64,000 nt of DNA from Porphyromonas gulae DSM 15663 (GTDB lineage Bacteria; Bacteroidota; Bacteroidia; Bacteroidales; Porphyromonadaceae): NCBI RefSeq assembly GCF_000378065.1, contig NZ_KB899154.1:17827-81826 (forward strand). Direction: 5' to 3'. Numbering within the stretch: position 1 is the first letter of the stretch; each line of letters starts with the position of its first letter. The position numbers and the translations under genes were made by a program. Below, one piece after another: positions 1 to 9,009 of the stretch. The notes beneath the pieces were generated by a model that was not told the DNA's origin, searched no databases, and saw only the letters and a list, made by a program, of their open reading frames with translations.

Positions 1-1258
1 TACCATAGACGAACACATCGTCCTTCTCCAGCACACGTACTATTTCTTCTTTCAGCGAACCGGTGGTTTGCGACAGGAAAGCGAGTGAATAAAAGAGGCT
101 CGACTCCGTACCGGCTACATCAGCAGCAATAGTATCCAACAAAGCATTGTCTTTGGAGTGTGGAGAAAAAGATACCTGCGCATCTATCTTCGGAAGATTG
201 AGATTATTCCAGAGGGCAGAGCTTGTCTTGCCGAATTTGGGTACCGAAGAATTCCAATAATGATCAAAAGCATCCCAAAACGGCTTTATAGCCTCCTCTC
301 CTCGAACGACAACGACATTATTGGACTGCACATACAGGCCTCGCCAAGTGAAATTAGTAGATCCACAGACTGCAGCTTTTACCTTAGAGCCGTTCACTAC
401 GATTGTTTTATTGTGCTGCAATTGCCCCATGTGCTGTCGCTTTGCCTTACCCATGGTCGAGGAAAGCAGCTTTTCAAAGGCGATGCTTTCAGCCGAATCA
501 TGTTCTTTGTGTTCTGCACTATCGTCAATGATAATGGACAGCCTTTCGCCTAATTGTACAAACCGCTCCACAATCGCGGGAAGATTGAGATCGAATGCTA
601 CCACCCTTACTTCGGCCGTTTGATCAGCTATCGCGTCGTCCAAGAGACGGAGCAGAGCCTCTACAGCCTCGAAACCCATCCAAGAGAGTGCAGCAGAAGC
701 CTTCGGATGAGTAGGCACAAAGTCGATACCCGACTTGGAATCTTTCGGCAGCAATGCAGCCACACCACCTCCATCCGAAAATCTATCGACAAAAGCCTGT
801 GATGAAATGAATCCGCGAGTGAATGCCACATCAAGACAGTCCGGATAGGTCTCGCGATGCAATACTACCTCCACTCGCTGCTCCTCTCCATAACTCAATT
901 CATCATAATAGTTCATAAAAACGGGTTTTACCACATAGACGAAAGCTCCGTTTTTATCTGCATTGCGAGGGAAGTGTACCCAGCGAAACATTTGGAAAGG
1001 AGACAAAAGGGAAGACTTAGCCGCTTTACACACGGTTCCATCCTGATTGAGGAAAGAAAGCCTGTTCTTCAAAGCATAGTAGCGATCGCCATCCGGCTCC
1101 TTGTACTCTATGGAAAAACCGACAAAATCCCGAGGAGGACGCCCCTTTTTCCAATTCATAGCCAAAAGAACCATGCCGTCTCCTCTATAGACTTTCAAGG
1201 AAAATACAGCCTTTTCGTTTTTCCCGGTCAAAATAAAATCGTCCAAATCCCGCTTCAT
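1..1258 (-). CDS. Phospholipase D-like domain protein (3' end beyond window)
   Basis: The minus-strand frame is open from an ATG at 1258 to the window edge, giving about 419 residues with the C-terminus missing. Around residues 280-310 it carries a PLD-like signature, HNKTIVVN followed closely by GSTNFTWRG, which corresponds to the HxK and downstream GSxN elements of PLD/nuclease families. The Asp normally following HxK(x)4 is replaced by Asn, so activity is uncertain. A second HKD motif is not seen and may lie outside the window. PLD-like proteins of this sort act as nucleases or phosphodiesterases; the substrate here is unknown. It is transcribed divergently from the DUF4332 gene, with a TATATTTG promoter element just upstream. 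Confidence 0.75.
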   Translation of the reverse strand, partial: MKRDLDDFILTGKNEKAVFSLKVYRGDGMVLLAMNWKKGRPPRDFVGFSIEYKEPDGDRYYALKNRLSFLNQDGTVCKAAKSSLLSPFQMFRWVHFPRNADKNGAFVYVVKPVFMNYYDELSYGEEQRVEVVLHRETYPDCLDVAFTRGFISSQAFVDRFSDGGGVAALLPKDSKSGIDFVPTHPKASAALSWMGFEAVEALLRLLDDAIADQTAEVRVVAFDLNLPAIVERFVQLGERLSIIIDDSAEHKEHDSAESIAFEKLLSSTMGKAKRQHMGQLQHNKTIVVNGSKVKAAVCGSTNFTWRGLYVQSNNVVVVRGEEAIKPFWDAFDHYWNSSVPKFGKTSSALWNNLNLPKIDAQVSFSPHSKDNALLDTIAADVAGTESSLFYSLAFLSQTTGSLKEEIVRVLEKDDVFVYG

Positions 1259-1279
1259 GACTATAATTTGTTAATCGAT

Positions 1280-1287
1280 CAAATATA
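1280..1287 (-). promoter_or_regulatory. -7 promoter element of the PLD-like gene
   Basis: TATATTTG on the minus strand matches the Bacteroidota -7 consensus TAnnTTTG and lies about 22 nt before the ATG at 1258. Confidence 0.5.
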
Positions 1288-1410
1288 ACAAAAGATTGTT
1301 TTGAAAACTAATATTCTAATGTCTTTGTTATCTTTACAAAACAAGATTGAATCAATCGATCAATCAGAGAGTGTTAGTATAAGCAGTATTAATAAAAAAG
1401 CTTTTTATCT

Positions 1411-1821
1411 ATGGCAAACTACAAAGTGATGGAAGTAGAAGGTATCGGTCCCGTTATGGCCGGTAAACTGAATGATGCAGGAATCAACACTACAGACCAA
1501 CTCCTGCAAGCGTGCAAAACAAAAGCAAATCGAAAGGCTTTGGCTGAAAAAAGCGGTATCGATGAGGCCAAAATCCTCAAGTTTGCCAATATGGTAGACC
1601 TTTTTCGCATCAAAGGAGTAGGAAGCGAATACGCTGAACTCCTTGAAGCAGCCGGAGTAGACACTGTGAAGGAGCTTGCCACTCGGAAAGCAGAAAATCT
1701 GACACAGAAGATGGCAGAGGTGAACGAAAGCAAAAAACTGGTGCGTCGCCTGCCCGTACTCAAAATGGTAGAGGACTGGATCAGTCAGGCAAAGGCACTG
1801 CCTCGAATGCTTGAGTACTAA
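1411..1821 (+). CDS. DUF4332 / helix-hairpin-helix domain protein
   Basis: A 136-residue cytoplasmic protein with two helix-hairpin-helix-like segments, VEGIGPVMAGKLNDAGI near the N-terminus and IKGVGSEYAELLEAAGV near residue 70. This arrangement is typical of DUF4332 proteins, which resemble DNA-binding HhH folds; no defined reaction is known. There is no signal peptide or membrane segment. A weak -7-like element (TATCTTTA, 1329-1336) lies upstream. It is a single-gene unit, followed by a likely terminator near 2.0 kb. A DNA-binding or DNA-repair accessory role is inference from the fold only. Confidence 0.8.
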   Translation: MANYKVMEVEGIGPVMAGKLNDAGINTTDQLLQACKTKANRKALAEKSGIDEAKILKFANMVDLFRIKGVGSEYAELLEAAGVDTVKELATRKAENLTQKMAEVNESKKLVRRLPVLKMVEDWISQAKALPRMLEY

Positions 1822-2003
1822 GATCGCTGTTGCGTAGCGTATCAGCAGGCATTAGAAGCAGCTCGAATCTCTGAGTTTGAGACTAAGAACGGCTCCTTAT
1901 CCCTGTTTCACATTCGAAAAGAAAATATAGGTGGGCAGAGGGCACCTACCCCGATCCGACTATATTCTCTTCTTGCATTATTTTTTAGTATTTCCAAAGG
2001 TTA

Positions 2004-2040
2004 AAGGGCGCTTTCCTTCATTGAGGGAAGCGCTTTATTC
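2004..2040 (+). terminator. Putative intrinsic terminator after the DUF4332 gene
   Basis: The stem gcgctttcc / gggaagcgc with an 8-nt loop is followed by tttatt. It lies 185 nt past the DUF4332 stop codon and upstream of the feoB1 promoter. I see no gene in the rest of 1822-2150. Confidence 0.55.
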
Positions 2041-2150
2041 CGCAATAAAAATTCGCAACTAAAACTACCAGGACATAAAACGGTGGAAAGCACCGAAAAG
2101 CGAAGTATTTTTATAAGCTGTATTTCTCCTTTATTCATTGGTTTAGTTAG

Positions 2151-2158
2151 TATTTTTG
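2151..2158 (+). promoter_or_regulatory. -7 promoter element of feoB1
   Basis: TATTTTTG matches TAnnTTTG and ends only 7 nt before the ATG at 2166, so the mRNA would be leaderless or nearly so. No Fur/DtxR-like palindrome was recognised with confidence. Confidence 0.5.
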
Positions 2159-2165
2159 CGCTATC

Positions 2166-4703
2166 ATGAGATTATCAGAATTACATACGGGCGATCAAGC
2201 AGTAATCGTACGAGTAGAAGGTCGCGGGGTATTCCGCAAACGGATTTTAGAAATGGGATTTGTGCACGGCAAGACGATTACTGTCGTCCAGTGTGCCCCA
2301 TTGCGGGATCCGGTCTATTATCGCATCATGGACTACAATGTCTCTTTACGGAGAGAGGATGCAGCCAAGATAGAAGTGGAGCTTATATCCTCTAATGCAA
2401 CTTCTTCCTCGGCAGAAAACGGAGAAGGAGAACAATTGGCTATGTCGGCTTCTAACGGATCGGTTTCGACAAATACCGCAGAGAGCTTCCAACCGGATAC
2501 AGATGATTCGGCGAGAGGAACCGATGTCAAGCCGAACGGGCATGTGATACGTGTTGCACTAATCGGGAATCCCAACTGCGGTAAGACCTCCATATTCAAC
2601 CGCGCCAGCGGTGCCCATGAACATGTAGGGAACTATAGCGGCGTGACGGTAGAAGCGAAAGAAGGTCTCTTCCGGCACAAGGACTACAAGATAGAGATTA
2701 TCGACCTGCCCGGCACCTACTCTCTTTCTCCATACAGTCCTGAAGAACTGTATATCCGCCAGTATCTAAGCGAGGAAACCCGTCCCGATCTGGTGCTGAA
2801 TGTAGTAGATACCTGTAATCTGGAGCGCAATCTTTACCTGACCCTCCAGCTCAAAGAAATGGGTTTGCCTGTTGTCATCGCACTGAATATGTTCGATGAG
2901 TTCGAGAAGAAAGGCGACACCTTCGACTATCCTGCCCTATCCGCTATGCTCGGTATCCCCATGGTTCCGACGGTGGGGCGTACGGGACAAGGCCTGCCGG
3001 AGCTTTTCGATACGCTTATCTCCATTCATGAAGGACGAAACAAAATCATACGTCCCATTCGTATCAACTATGGCAGCATCATAGAACCGGCCGTAGAAGC
3101 TCTGACAGAGAAAATAAAAAATCAGCTCTCTCTACCCTACTCCCTTCCGGCACGCTATATAGCTGTCAAACTGCTGGAAGGCGATAAGGAGATGAATCGC
3201 TTCGTAGGCGAACAGCCCAAAGGTCTTTTCATCCTTTCGGCCCGAGACTTCGCCCTACGAGAGATCGACGAACATCTGACAGTGGCGAGCGATGCCGAAA
3301 GCGTTATCACGGATCAGCGATACGGATTCATCGCAGGAGCCCTCAAAGAAACTTACCGGAGTAGCTACAAACAGCTCAAGACCCTGACCGATAAGATCGA
3401 TCATATCGTCACCCATCGTGTCTTGGGTTTCCCTCTCTTCCTCCTATTCATGTTTATCATGTTCGAGGCTACGTTTGTTCTCGGCCAGTATCCGATGGAC
3501 TGGATCGAAGCAGGTGTAGGTTGGATAGGCAGCATGGTAAATACCTTCATGCCCGATGGTTCGTTCAAGGATCTGATCGTGGACGGAGTGATAGGAGGCG
3601 TAGGCGGTGTGATCGTCTTCCTGCCGAACATCCTCATCCTCTATTTCTTCATTTCGCTGATGGAAGACAGCGGCTATATGGCACGTGCAGCCTTCATCAT
3701 GGACAAGATCATGCACCGAATGGGACTGCATGGCAAATCGTTCATTCCCCTTATCATGGGATTCGGCTGTAACGTTCCCGCCATTATGGCCACTCGCACG
3801 ATCGAAAGCAAACAAAGTCGCATGATCACCATGCTCGTAACACCTCTGATGAGCTGTAGTGCCCGTCTGCCGGTCTATTTGCTTTTGGCCGGTGCATTCT
3901 TCCCCGATTCGGCCGGCTTGGTGCTTTTCGGATTGTATTTTCTGGGTATTCTGTTGGCTGTATTATTGGCACGTCTTTTCAAAAAAACACTTTTCAAGGT
4001 GGAAGACGTTCCCTTCGTCATGGAACTCCCCCCCTATCGTATGCCGACCTCTCGCTCCGTAATCGTACATATGTGGAATAAGGCAGCACAATACCTGCGC
4101 AAAATGGGTAGCATCATCCTGCTTGCTTCGATCGTCATTTGGTTCCTCAGCTATTACCCTCGCTACTCCGAAGAGGCTGTACTGATCTCCCAAATCGAAC
4201 AGATAGAAGGTAATCCGCTGCTGGACGAAGAGGAGAAGACATCTCAGAAAGAAGAGCTGAATCGCAAAGCGCATATCGAACAGCAAGAACAATCCTACAT
4301 CGGACGATTCGGCAAAGCCGTTCAACCCGTATTGGCACCGATCGGTTTCGATTGGAAAATGAGTGTAAGCTTGCTAACTGGTATGGCAGCCAAAGAGGTC
4401 GTAGTGAGTACCCTCGGTGTCATCTATACGGGCGACAGTGATGATAGCGACGAAGCTGCCCAGCGACTGGGCGAACGTATCCGAGAGGATCGCGACGCAG
4501 AAGGCAACCATACATTCTCCCCTATCATTGCTTTGGCACTGATGGCTTTCGTGCTGATTTATTTTCCGTGCATCGCTACCGTGGTCGCTATCGGACGTGA
4601 AAGCGGACATTGGAAGTGGGCAGCTTTCTCCATTATATACTCCTGCTCGCTGGCATGGATCGTATCGTTCCTTATCTACCGGATAGGGATACTCTTCTTC
4701 TAA
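2166..4703 (+). CDS. feoB1: FeoA-FeoB fusion, ferrous iron transporter
   Basis: An 845-residue inner-membrane protein. Residues 1-75 form a FeoA (SH3-like) domain, followed by an acidic, Ser-rich linker to about residue 125. The FeoB G-domain then starts with the Walker A/G1 motif GNPNCGKT at 134-141 and has the G3 motif DLPGTYSL. The C-terminal half has two gate regions and multiple membrane helices, including the conserved MGFGCNVPAIMATRTIE stretch. The FeoB family imports Fe2+ with help from GTP hydrolysis. The start is fixed because the FeoA domain begins at once. The next gene encodes a small Cys-rich Feo partner, a common arrangement in Bacteroidota. A second FeoB lies at 58.2 kb. P. 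gingivalis has an iron-type FeoB1 and a manganese-type FeoB2; assigning this copy as FeoB1 is inference from context. Confidence 0.93.
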   Translation: MRLSELHTGDQAVIVRVEGRGVFRKRILEMGFVHGKTITVVQCAPLRDPVYYRIMDYNVSLRREDAAKIEVELISSNATSSSAENGEGEQLAMSASNGSVSTNTAESFQPDTDDSARGTDVKPNGHVIRVALIGNPNCGKTSIFNRASGAHEHVGNYSGVTVEAKEGLFRHKDYKIEIIDLPGTYSLSPYSPEELYIRQYLSEETRPDLVLNVVDTCNLERNLYLTLQLKEMGLPVVIALNMFDEFEKKGDTFDYPALSAMLGIPMVPTVGRTGQGLPELFDTLISIHEGRNKIIRPIRINYGSIIEPAVEALTEKIKNQLSLPYSLPARYIAVKLLEGDKEMNRFVGEQPKGLFILSARDFALREIDEHLTVASDAESVITDQRYGFIAGALKETYRSSYKQLKTLTDKIDHIVTHRVLGFPLFLLFMFIMFEATFVLGQYPMDWIEAGVGWIGSMVNTFMPDGSFKDLIVDGVIGGVGGVIVFLPNILILYFFISLMEDSGYMARAAFIMDKIMHRMGLHGKSFIPLIMGFGCNVPAIMATRTIESKQSRMITMLVTPLMSCSARLPVYLLLAGAFFPDSAGLVLFGLYFLGILLAVLLARLFKKTLFKVEDVPFVMELPPYRMPTSRSVIVHMWNKAAQYLRKMGSIILLASIVIWFLSYYPRYSEEAVLISQIEQIEGNPLLDEEEKTSQKEELNRKAHIEQQEQSYIGRFGKAVQPVLAPIGFDWKMSVSLLTGMAAKEVVVSTLGVIYTGDSDDSDEAAQRLGERIREDRDAEGNHTFSPIIALALMAFVLIYFPCIATVVAIGRESGHWKWAAFSIIYSCSLAWIVSFLIYRIGILFF

Positions 4704-4722
4704 ACCGTATAAGCCCAAAGAT

Positions 4723-4908
4723 ATGATACAGAATATCCTCACAGCCATAACGGGTATCCTTGTCCTCGTCCTGATCGTTTATCGTTTGGTACGTCTCTGG
4801 AAGCGAAAAGACTCTGGCGGTGGATGCTCCGGCTGCTCGTCCAAATCCGATTGTGCCTTGTCCTCGAAAACGATGAAGGAAAAAGGCAATCCATCATCCC
4901 TCAAATAA
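4723..4908 (+). CDS. FeoB-associated Cys-rich membrane protein
   Basis: A 61-residue protein with one N-terminal membrane helix (about residues 5-23), a basic stretch and then the motif GGGCSGCSSKSDC. This matches the FeoB-associated Cys-rich membrane protein family, thought to assist Fe2+ delivery in the way FeoC or FeoP does. It starts 19 nt after feoB1 and ends 7 nt before the PH-domain gene, so the three genes are probably co-transcribed. Confidence 0.85.
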   Translation: MIQNILTAITGILVLVLIVYRLVRLWKRKDSGGGCSGCSSKSDCALSSKTMKEKGNPSSLK

Positions 4909-4915
4909 AACTCTC

Positions 4916-5440
4916 ATGGAAACAGGACGGCAATACTATCCCCTCAGTATCTGGCAGCGGATTCTCTCTGTCCTCGTTATTATAGTGTTAGCCATTGCTC
5001 TGGTCCCGGCTTGGTACAACGGCATGTGGGCTTTGGCAGTTGCCTTGTGGGTTATTATTCTTCCTGCTGTAGGATGGAGTATAGCTATTATTCCACGCTA
5101 TACAGAGGTGACAGAGAAGCAAATAATCGTCAAGCAAGTATGGGGGCAATTAGTCTTCGACAAGAAGGAAGTGGAAATAGTGCCTATCGTCAAAGACGAT
5201 CTCAAAAGCTCGATTCGTACATTCGGCAATGGAGGTCTATTCGGCTATGCCGGTTATTTCCAGAATAAGAAACTGGGGAAGTACCGTATGTATGTAACGC
5301 GCTTGAAAGACTTATCGCTACTCACAGACCGCAACGGCCAGAAAACGGTGATCAACCTGCGACAGGCATACCCCCCCACTCGTCATCAACGTGAACCCGA
5401 CATAAGGGGAACACATCATCTCATCATAATCCGCTTTTAG
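4916..5440 (+). CDS. PH-domain membrane protein
   Basis: A 174-residue protein with two adjacent N-terminal membrane helices (about residues 15-60), followed by a cytoplasmic beta-rich region with the feel of a bacterial PH-like domain (residues 65-150, including the YTEVTEKQIIVKQ start). Proteins of this layout are widespread in Bacteroidota and have no established role. It is the last gene of the feoB1 cluster. Its stop codon coincides with the first unit of a 22-bp-period repeat array, so the 3' UTR is made of that repeat. Confidence 0.65.
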   Translation: METGRQYYPLSIWQRILSVLVIIVLAIALVPAWYNGMWALAVALWVIILPAVGWSIAIIPRYTEVTEKQIIVKQVWGQLVFDKKEVEIVPIVKDDLKSSIRTFGNGGLFGYAGYFQNKKLGKYRMYVTRLKDLSLLTDRNGQKTVINLRQAYPPTRHQREPDIRGTHHLIIIRF

Positions 5441-5613
5441 TTTACGCGCCTAAAATTTGTGGCTTATCACCTCTAAAAAAGTGGCGCGTAAACGTTTTCG
5501 TTTTGGCGCGAGAAGCAAAAAATTCCCGCGCCAGAGCGAAAAATATCTCGTGCCAAAAAGAGAAACTTACGGCGCGTGTTTCTCCGGAAAACACGCGCGA
5601 CATCTAAGAATTC
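5438..5613 (+). repeat. Array of eight degenerate 22-bp units (GGCGCG / A-T tract)
   Basis: The sequence can be cut into eight consecutive 22-nt units. Most contain a GGCGCG, GCGCC or GTGCC core followed by an A/T tract. The spacing is exactly 22 nt throughout even though the units have diverged. It resembles the array at 18.2 kb. It fits the P. gingivalis literature on short tandem repeats inside MITEs (BrickBuilt elements, 23-bp units), but membership in that family is inference. Confidence 0.65.
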
Positions 5614-5674
5614 GGAGAGCTCAGAAAATCAGCAATTATGTCGAAATATTTGACCTACTTCAAGTGGTTTTGCA

Positions 5675-6540
5675 CTAAAACCGATACTGCAACGTAAGAG
5701 AAAGGCTGTATACTTTCAGACTGTACTTCGAATAGGTGGCCATTGCATCATCCGTCAACGAAAGAGTCCGGTACTCACCCGGATCTGAGTAGATGAAGCT
5801 CAGTGTCCCTTCCCTACCCAATGCTTGCTTGTCTTTTTTATTGACATGGAATAGAAGTCGCCTCGTGTCTTAGCGTCTTGTATCATATGGCGTTTGTTCC
5901 ATTTCGCCCCTGCCGTGATTGCGATTTGACTGCCGGGGAATACAGCCAATTGAGCTCCCCAAATCCGGTCGGTCTGATTGATAGGCCTGTCCGAAATCCT
6001 CCACCGTCTTGCCGAAAGCTCTCCATTGAGAGACAGTTCCATCCATTTGAACGGCCGGCTGAGCAACTTTCCACTCAGAGCGTATGTCTCCGCCAGCACC
6101 TGCAGTGTCGTTTTTTGGTGAATGACAGAGGATTTGTTTCTGTCATAGCTCGCTTGGAGAATAAGCTTGGAAGCTAATGGCCTGTAAAAGAAATCTGTGG
6201 AGGCACTTAGCCCGAAGTTGTACAGGGAAGTAGGGATAGAGGCGAATGTGGAAGAAAGTGAAGAGGTATTTATCTGTTCCGTGGCAGAGGTGTTGGACTT
6301 GGTTCGGCATCTCTTCTTCCAGGGCTATCGCATTTGAAAGTTTATACTGTATCCTTGGCCTCTTTCTTCTATAATTTGGGACTCTAGTACATTAATGCGT
6401 ACTTGTTTTGATAACCGGACGTAGCAATCGTTAGGTTTATAAGTGTGATAACAGCTCAAATGCGATTGCCCTGTCTCTTCTTCTGACGTATTACTGTCTC
6501 GAAGGATATTTTTTCTATCTTTGTGCGGACTTTGTTCAGA
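5675..6540 (-). pseudogene. Decayed outer-membrane beta-barrel (TonB-receptor-like) fragment
   Basis: The minus-strand translation reads as alternating barrel strands, for example the run from about 6100 to 5850, and ends with YSLSLTLQYRF followed by a stop at 5675. A terminal Phe is typical of outer-membrane barrels. The frame is broken by an in-frame TAG at 6325-6327 and by a frameshift near 5840-5870, and no start codon, signal peptide or plug domain is present. It looks like the C-terminal end of a barrel protein whose 5' part was lost next to the riboswitch junction. The substrate cannot be told. Confidence 0.6.
6516..6523 (+). promoter_or_regulatory. -7 promoter element upstream of the cobalamin riboswitch
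   Basis: TATCTTTG matches TAnnTTTG and sits about 40 nt before the conserved riboswitch core, in the same orientation. Confidence 0.5.
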
Positions 6541-6559
6541 GCTGCCTTTTCCTAACAGG

Positions 6560-6745
6560 ATCGGCGGTAATGATTAAAAGGGAATCGGGTGAAAATCCCG
6601 AGCAGTCCCGCTGCTGTAAACCTTGTTAAGCTTCCGGCATTTATATCCACTGTCCGTTCTGTGCGGATGGGAAGGAGTCGGAAGTATGGGGTGAGCCAGA
6701 AGACCTGCAAAGTCTTTGTCTGCGGCTTCGAGGAAAAGCCGGGAG
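6560..6745 (+). ncRNA. Cobalamin (B12) riboswitch
   Basis: The core contains the hallmark blocks in the right order: GGGAATCGGGTGAAAATCCC, then GAGCAGTCCCGCTGCTGTAA, then GGAGTCGGAAG, then GAGCCAGAAGACCTGC ending near 6708. A CGGCTT...AAGCCG hairpin follows and may be the expression platform or L13 partner. Cobalamin riboswitches bind adenosyl- or methylcobalamin and repress B12 uptake or synthesis genes. Here no TonB receptor or B12 gene follows; the next gene, a YidE-type transporter, starts about 500 nt away and has its own promoter. The aptamer boundaries are approximate. Confidence 0.88.
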
Positions 6746-6885
6746 AGAATGCTCTTGTGGTCAATCCGACTTTACTGCCACAAGGATCCGTTTCTTTCCC
6801 TTTCAATCCCCCGAGGAAAATTCTGTTTCCGACGCAGCGGAAACGATCCGATTCTTTTGCCAGGAATTGGAGTGTATTGTGAGCG

Positions 6886-6942
6886 GACCCTTATGGTCTT
6901 GTCTTGGTGGGATGAGCTCCACACAAGGCAGACCTAAGGGTC
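6886..6942. other. Long imperfect hairpin downstream of the riboswitch
   Basis: GACCCTTA and GGTCT pair with AGACC and TAAGGGTC, with a further CTTG/CAAG and GTGG/CCAC inside, giving a stem of about 24 bp with a few bulges. It is followed by ttatcatttct. It could terminate the riboswitch transcript. The rest of 6746-7057 shows no convincing gene. Confidence 0.45.
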
Positions 6943-7057
6943 TTATCATTTCTCCCCCTCCCCTATCATACTTATTGCCGTGTGCTTGGAGCGGATCATC
7001 AGGGTTCGGAAGAACGAATCTATTCTGCGTCCCCATGTCAGGACTTAAATTAAATGT

Positions 7058-7065
7058 TACTTTTG
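7058..7065 (+). promoter_or_regulatory. -7 promoter element of the YidE-type transporter gene
   Basis: TACTTTTG matches TAnnTTTG. It would give a 5' UTR of about 170 nt before the ATG at 7240 and would make that gene independent of the upstream riboswitch. Confidence 0.45.
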
Positions 7066-7239
7066 TAGGGCTTTCAATATGGGAATCATCGTCTCTATTG
7101 GCAGGGCATAAAATGATAAAATCACTTAGCTGAATTTCCGGTGTATCGTCTTTAGCTCACTAAGATGTAGAGCCGATCTCGACCCATAGAAATAACAGCA
7201 CACAGTAATCAACTAAAACTAAAAGCTATTTCGATCAAT

Positions 7240-8919
7240 ATGCAATGGCTGAATGACTTGCTTTTCGGCGTAGGAGTGGGGCACTCTATCCTCCTCATAT
7301 CCATTACGATTGCCTTAGGGATTTGGTTGGGAAAGATAAAGATCTTCGGAATCTCCCTGGGTGTTACTTTCGTTCTTTTTGTAGGGATTGTCTTAGGGCA
7401 TTTCGGTATGCACCTGCACCCCGATGTACACCATTTCTTCAAAGAGTTTGGACTGATCCTATTCGTTTACTCGGTGGGGATGCAAGTAGGCCCGGGCTTT
7501 TTCTCCTCTCTTCGTAAGGGGGGGCTTACCCTGAATATGCTTGCCATGGGTGTAGTTTTCCTGGGCGTACTGACCACCGTGGTTCTACACTTCGTGACAG
7601 GCATCCCCATGTCTACGATGGTAGGCGTTCTGTCCGGAGCCGTGACGAATACACCGGGTCTGGGAGCTGCCGAACAAACATTCCACGACCTCACAGGAAC
7701 GAGCGATCCGACCATTACACTCGGATATGCCGTAGCCTATCCATTGGGAGTGGTGGGGATCATCGCATCGATGCTGATCGTACGTGCCATTTTCAAGATC
7801 AGTGTGGCAAAAGAAAAGGAAAAGATGGACAATCTGGAGCAGGGCGATGAAAATCAGGCTATCGCACTCTCTCTGGTTGTGAAAAATCCGGCCGTTTTCT
7901 CCAAAACGCTGGCCGAAGTACGCCAACTGCTCAAAGGTCATGACTACGTGATTTCGCGCACGATGGATTCGCGCACCAACAGTATTTCGCTGGCACATTC
8001 GGATACGGTTCTAAATGAAAACGACAGGGTTTTCGTTATTACCAATCCGCAAAATGCTGCGGTGATCAGCAGCTTCATCGGGACTGAGGTACAGATGGAC
8101 AGGAAGCAGTGGATACCTACCGAGTCGCATTTGGTGAGTCGCCGATTCATCGTCACGAAGTCCGAGTTGAATGGAAAGACCCTCGGTTCATTGCAGCTAC
8201 GCAAATTACATGGCATGAATGTGACACGGGTAAACCGTGCCGGAGTTGAGATGGTAGCATTGGCTTCCCTTCCGCTACAGGTGGGCGATCGTCTGACTGT
8301 AGTGGGCAGTGAGTTGGTGATGCCCAAGGTGGAAGAACTGATCGGCAATTCCGTCAAGCGGCTCAACGAACCGAACCTGATGTCCATATTCATCGGCATC
8401 GGTCTCGGTATCCTTTTGGGTTCGCTTCCGATCGTTTTGCCCGGTATTCCTCAGCCCGTCAAGCTGGGACTTGCCGGTGGCCCATTGGTAGTGGCTATTC
8501 TGTTGAGCCGGTTCGGTTATCGGTATAAGCTGGTGACTTATACGACACCTAGTGCCAATTTGATGTTAAGAGAAATCGGCATCACCATATTCTTGGCTTG
8601 CGTAGGATTGGGAGCCGGGGAGGGATTCGTCGATACGATAGTAAACAAGGGTGGTTTTACATGGATCGGATACGGTTTTATAATCACCCTCCTGCCTCTT
8701 CTGATCATCGGCTTTATCGCTCGCAAAGGATATAAGATCAATTACCTTACACTGATGGGGATGTTGGCCGGTAGCACTACAGACCCTCCCGCACTGGCAT
8801 ACGCCAACAACACGACTAACCACGATGCCCCGGCCGTAGGCTACGCCACGGTCTATCCTCTGACCATGTTCTTGAGGGTGCTGACTGCACAATTGCTCAT
8901 CTTATTCTTTTGCTCTTAG
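7240..8919 (+). CDS. YidE/AspT-type putative transporter with RCK_C domains
   Basis: A 559-residue polytopic inner-membrane protein. It has about five N-terminal helices (residues 1-190), a central soluble region (about 195-375) with two TrkA-C/RCK_C-like segments, and a second membrane half (about 380-559). This is the architecture of the aspartate:alanine exchanger (AAE) family, including YidE and YbjL. Conserved family features are the [12 protein letters not shown] stretch in the first half and [13 protein letters not shown] in the second. The substrate is unknown; AspT relatives exchange small amino acids or dicarboxylates. An upstream cobalamin riboswitch might in principle reach this gene but is 500 nt away. 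Confidence 0.88.
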   Translation: MQWLNDLLFGVGVGHSILLISITIALGIWLGKIKIFGISLGVTFVLFVGIVLGHFGMHLHPDVHHFFKEFGLILFVYSVGMQVGPGFFSSLRKGGLTLNMLAMGVVFLGVLTTVVLHFVTGIPMSTMVGVLSGAVTNTPGLGAAEQTFHDLTGTSDPTITLGYAVAYPLGVVGIIASMLIVRAIFKISVAKEKEKMDNLEQGDENQAIALSLVVKNPAVFSKTLAEVRQLLKGHDYVISRTMDSRTNSISLAHSDTVLNENDRVFVITNPQNAAVISSFIGTEVQMDRKQWIPTESHLVSRRFIVTKSELNGKTLGSLQLRKLHGMNVTRVNRAGVEMVALASLPLQVGDRLTVVGSELVMPKVEELIGNSVKRLNEPNLMSIFIGIGLGILLGSLPIVLPGIPQPVKLGLAGGPLVVAILLSRFGYRYKLVTYTTPSANLMLREIGITIFLACVGLGAGEGFVDTIVNKGGFTWIGYGFIITLLPLLIIGFIARKGYKINYLTLMGMLAGSTTDPPALAYANNTTNHDAPAVGYATVYPLTMFLRVLTAQLLILFFCS

Positions 8920-9009
8920 TCCGGCGAACCGAAAGACTCGCTTTTGCGGAGCCTGTCTCCGCTGTATTCGCGGTAGACCGCTTGTACATATCGACTAATG
9001 CCAAGCTGA

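Noticed and set aside
6589..7133. Overlapping open frames in the riboswitch and its leader
   Set aside because: They lie on conserved riboswitch sequence or the downstream hairpin, and their translations look like non-coding DNA.
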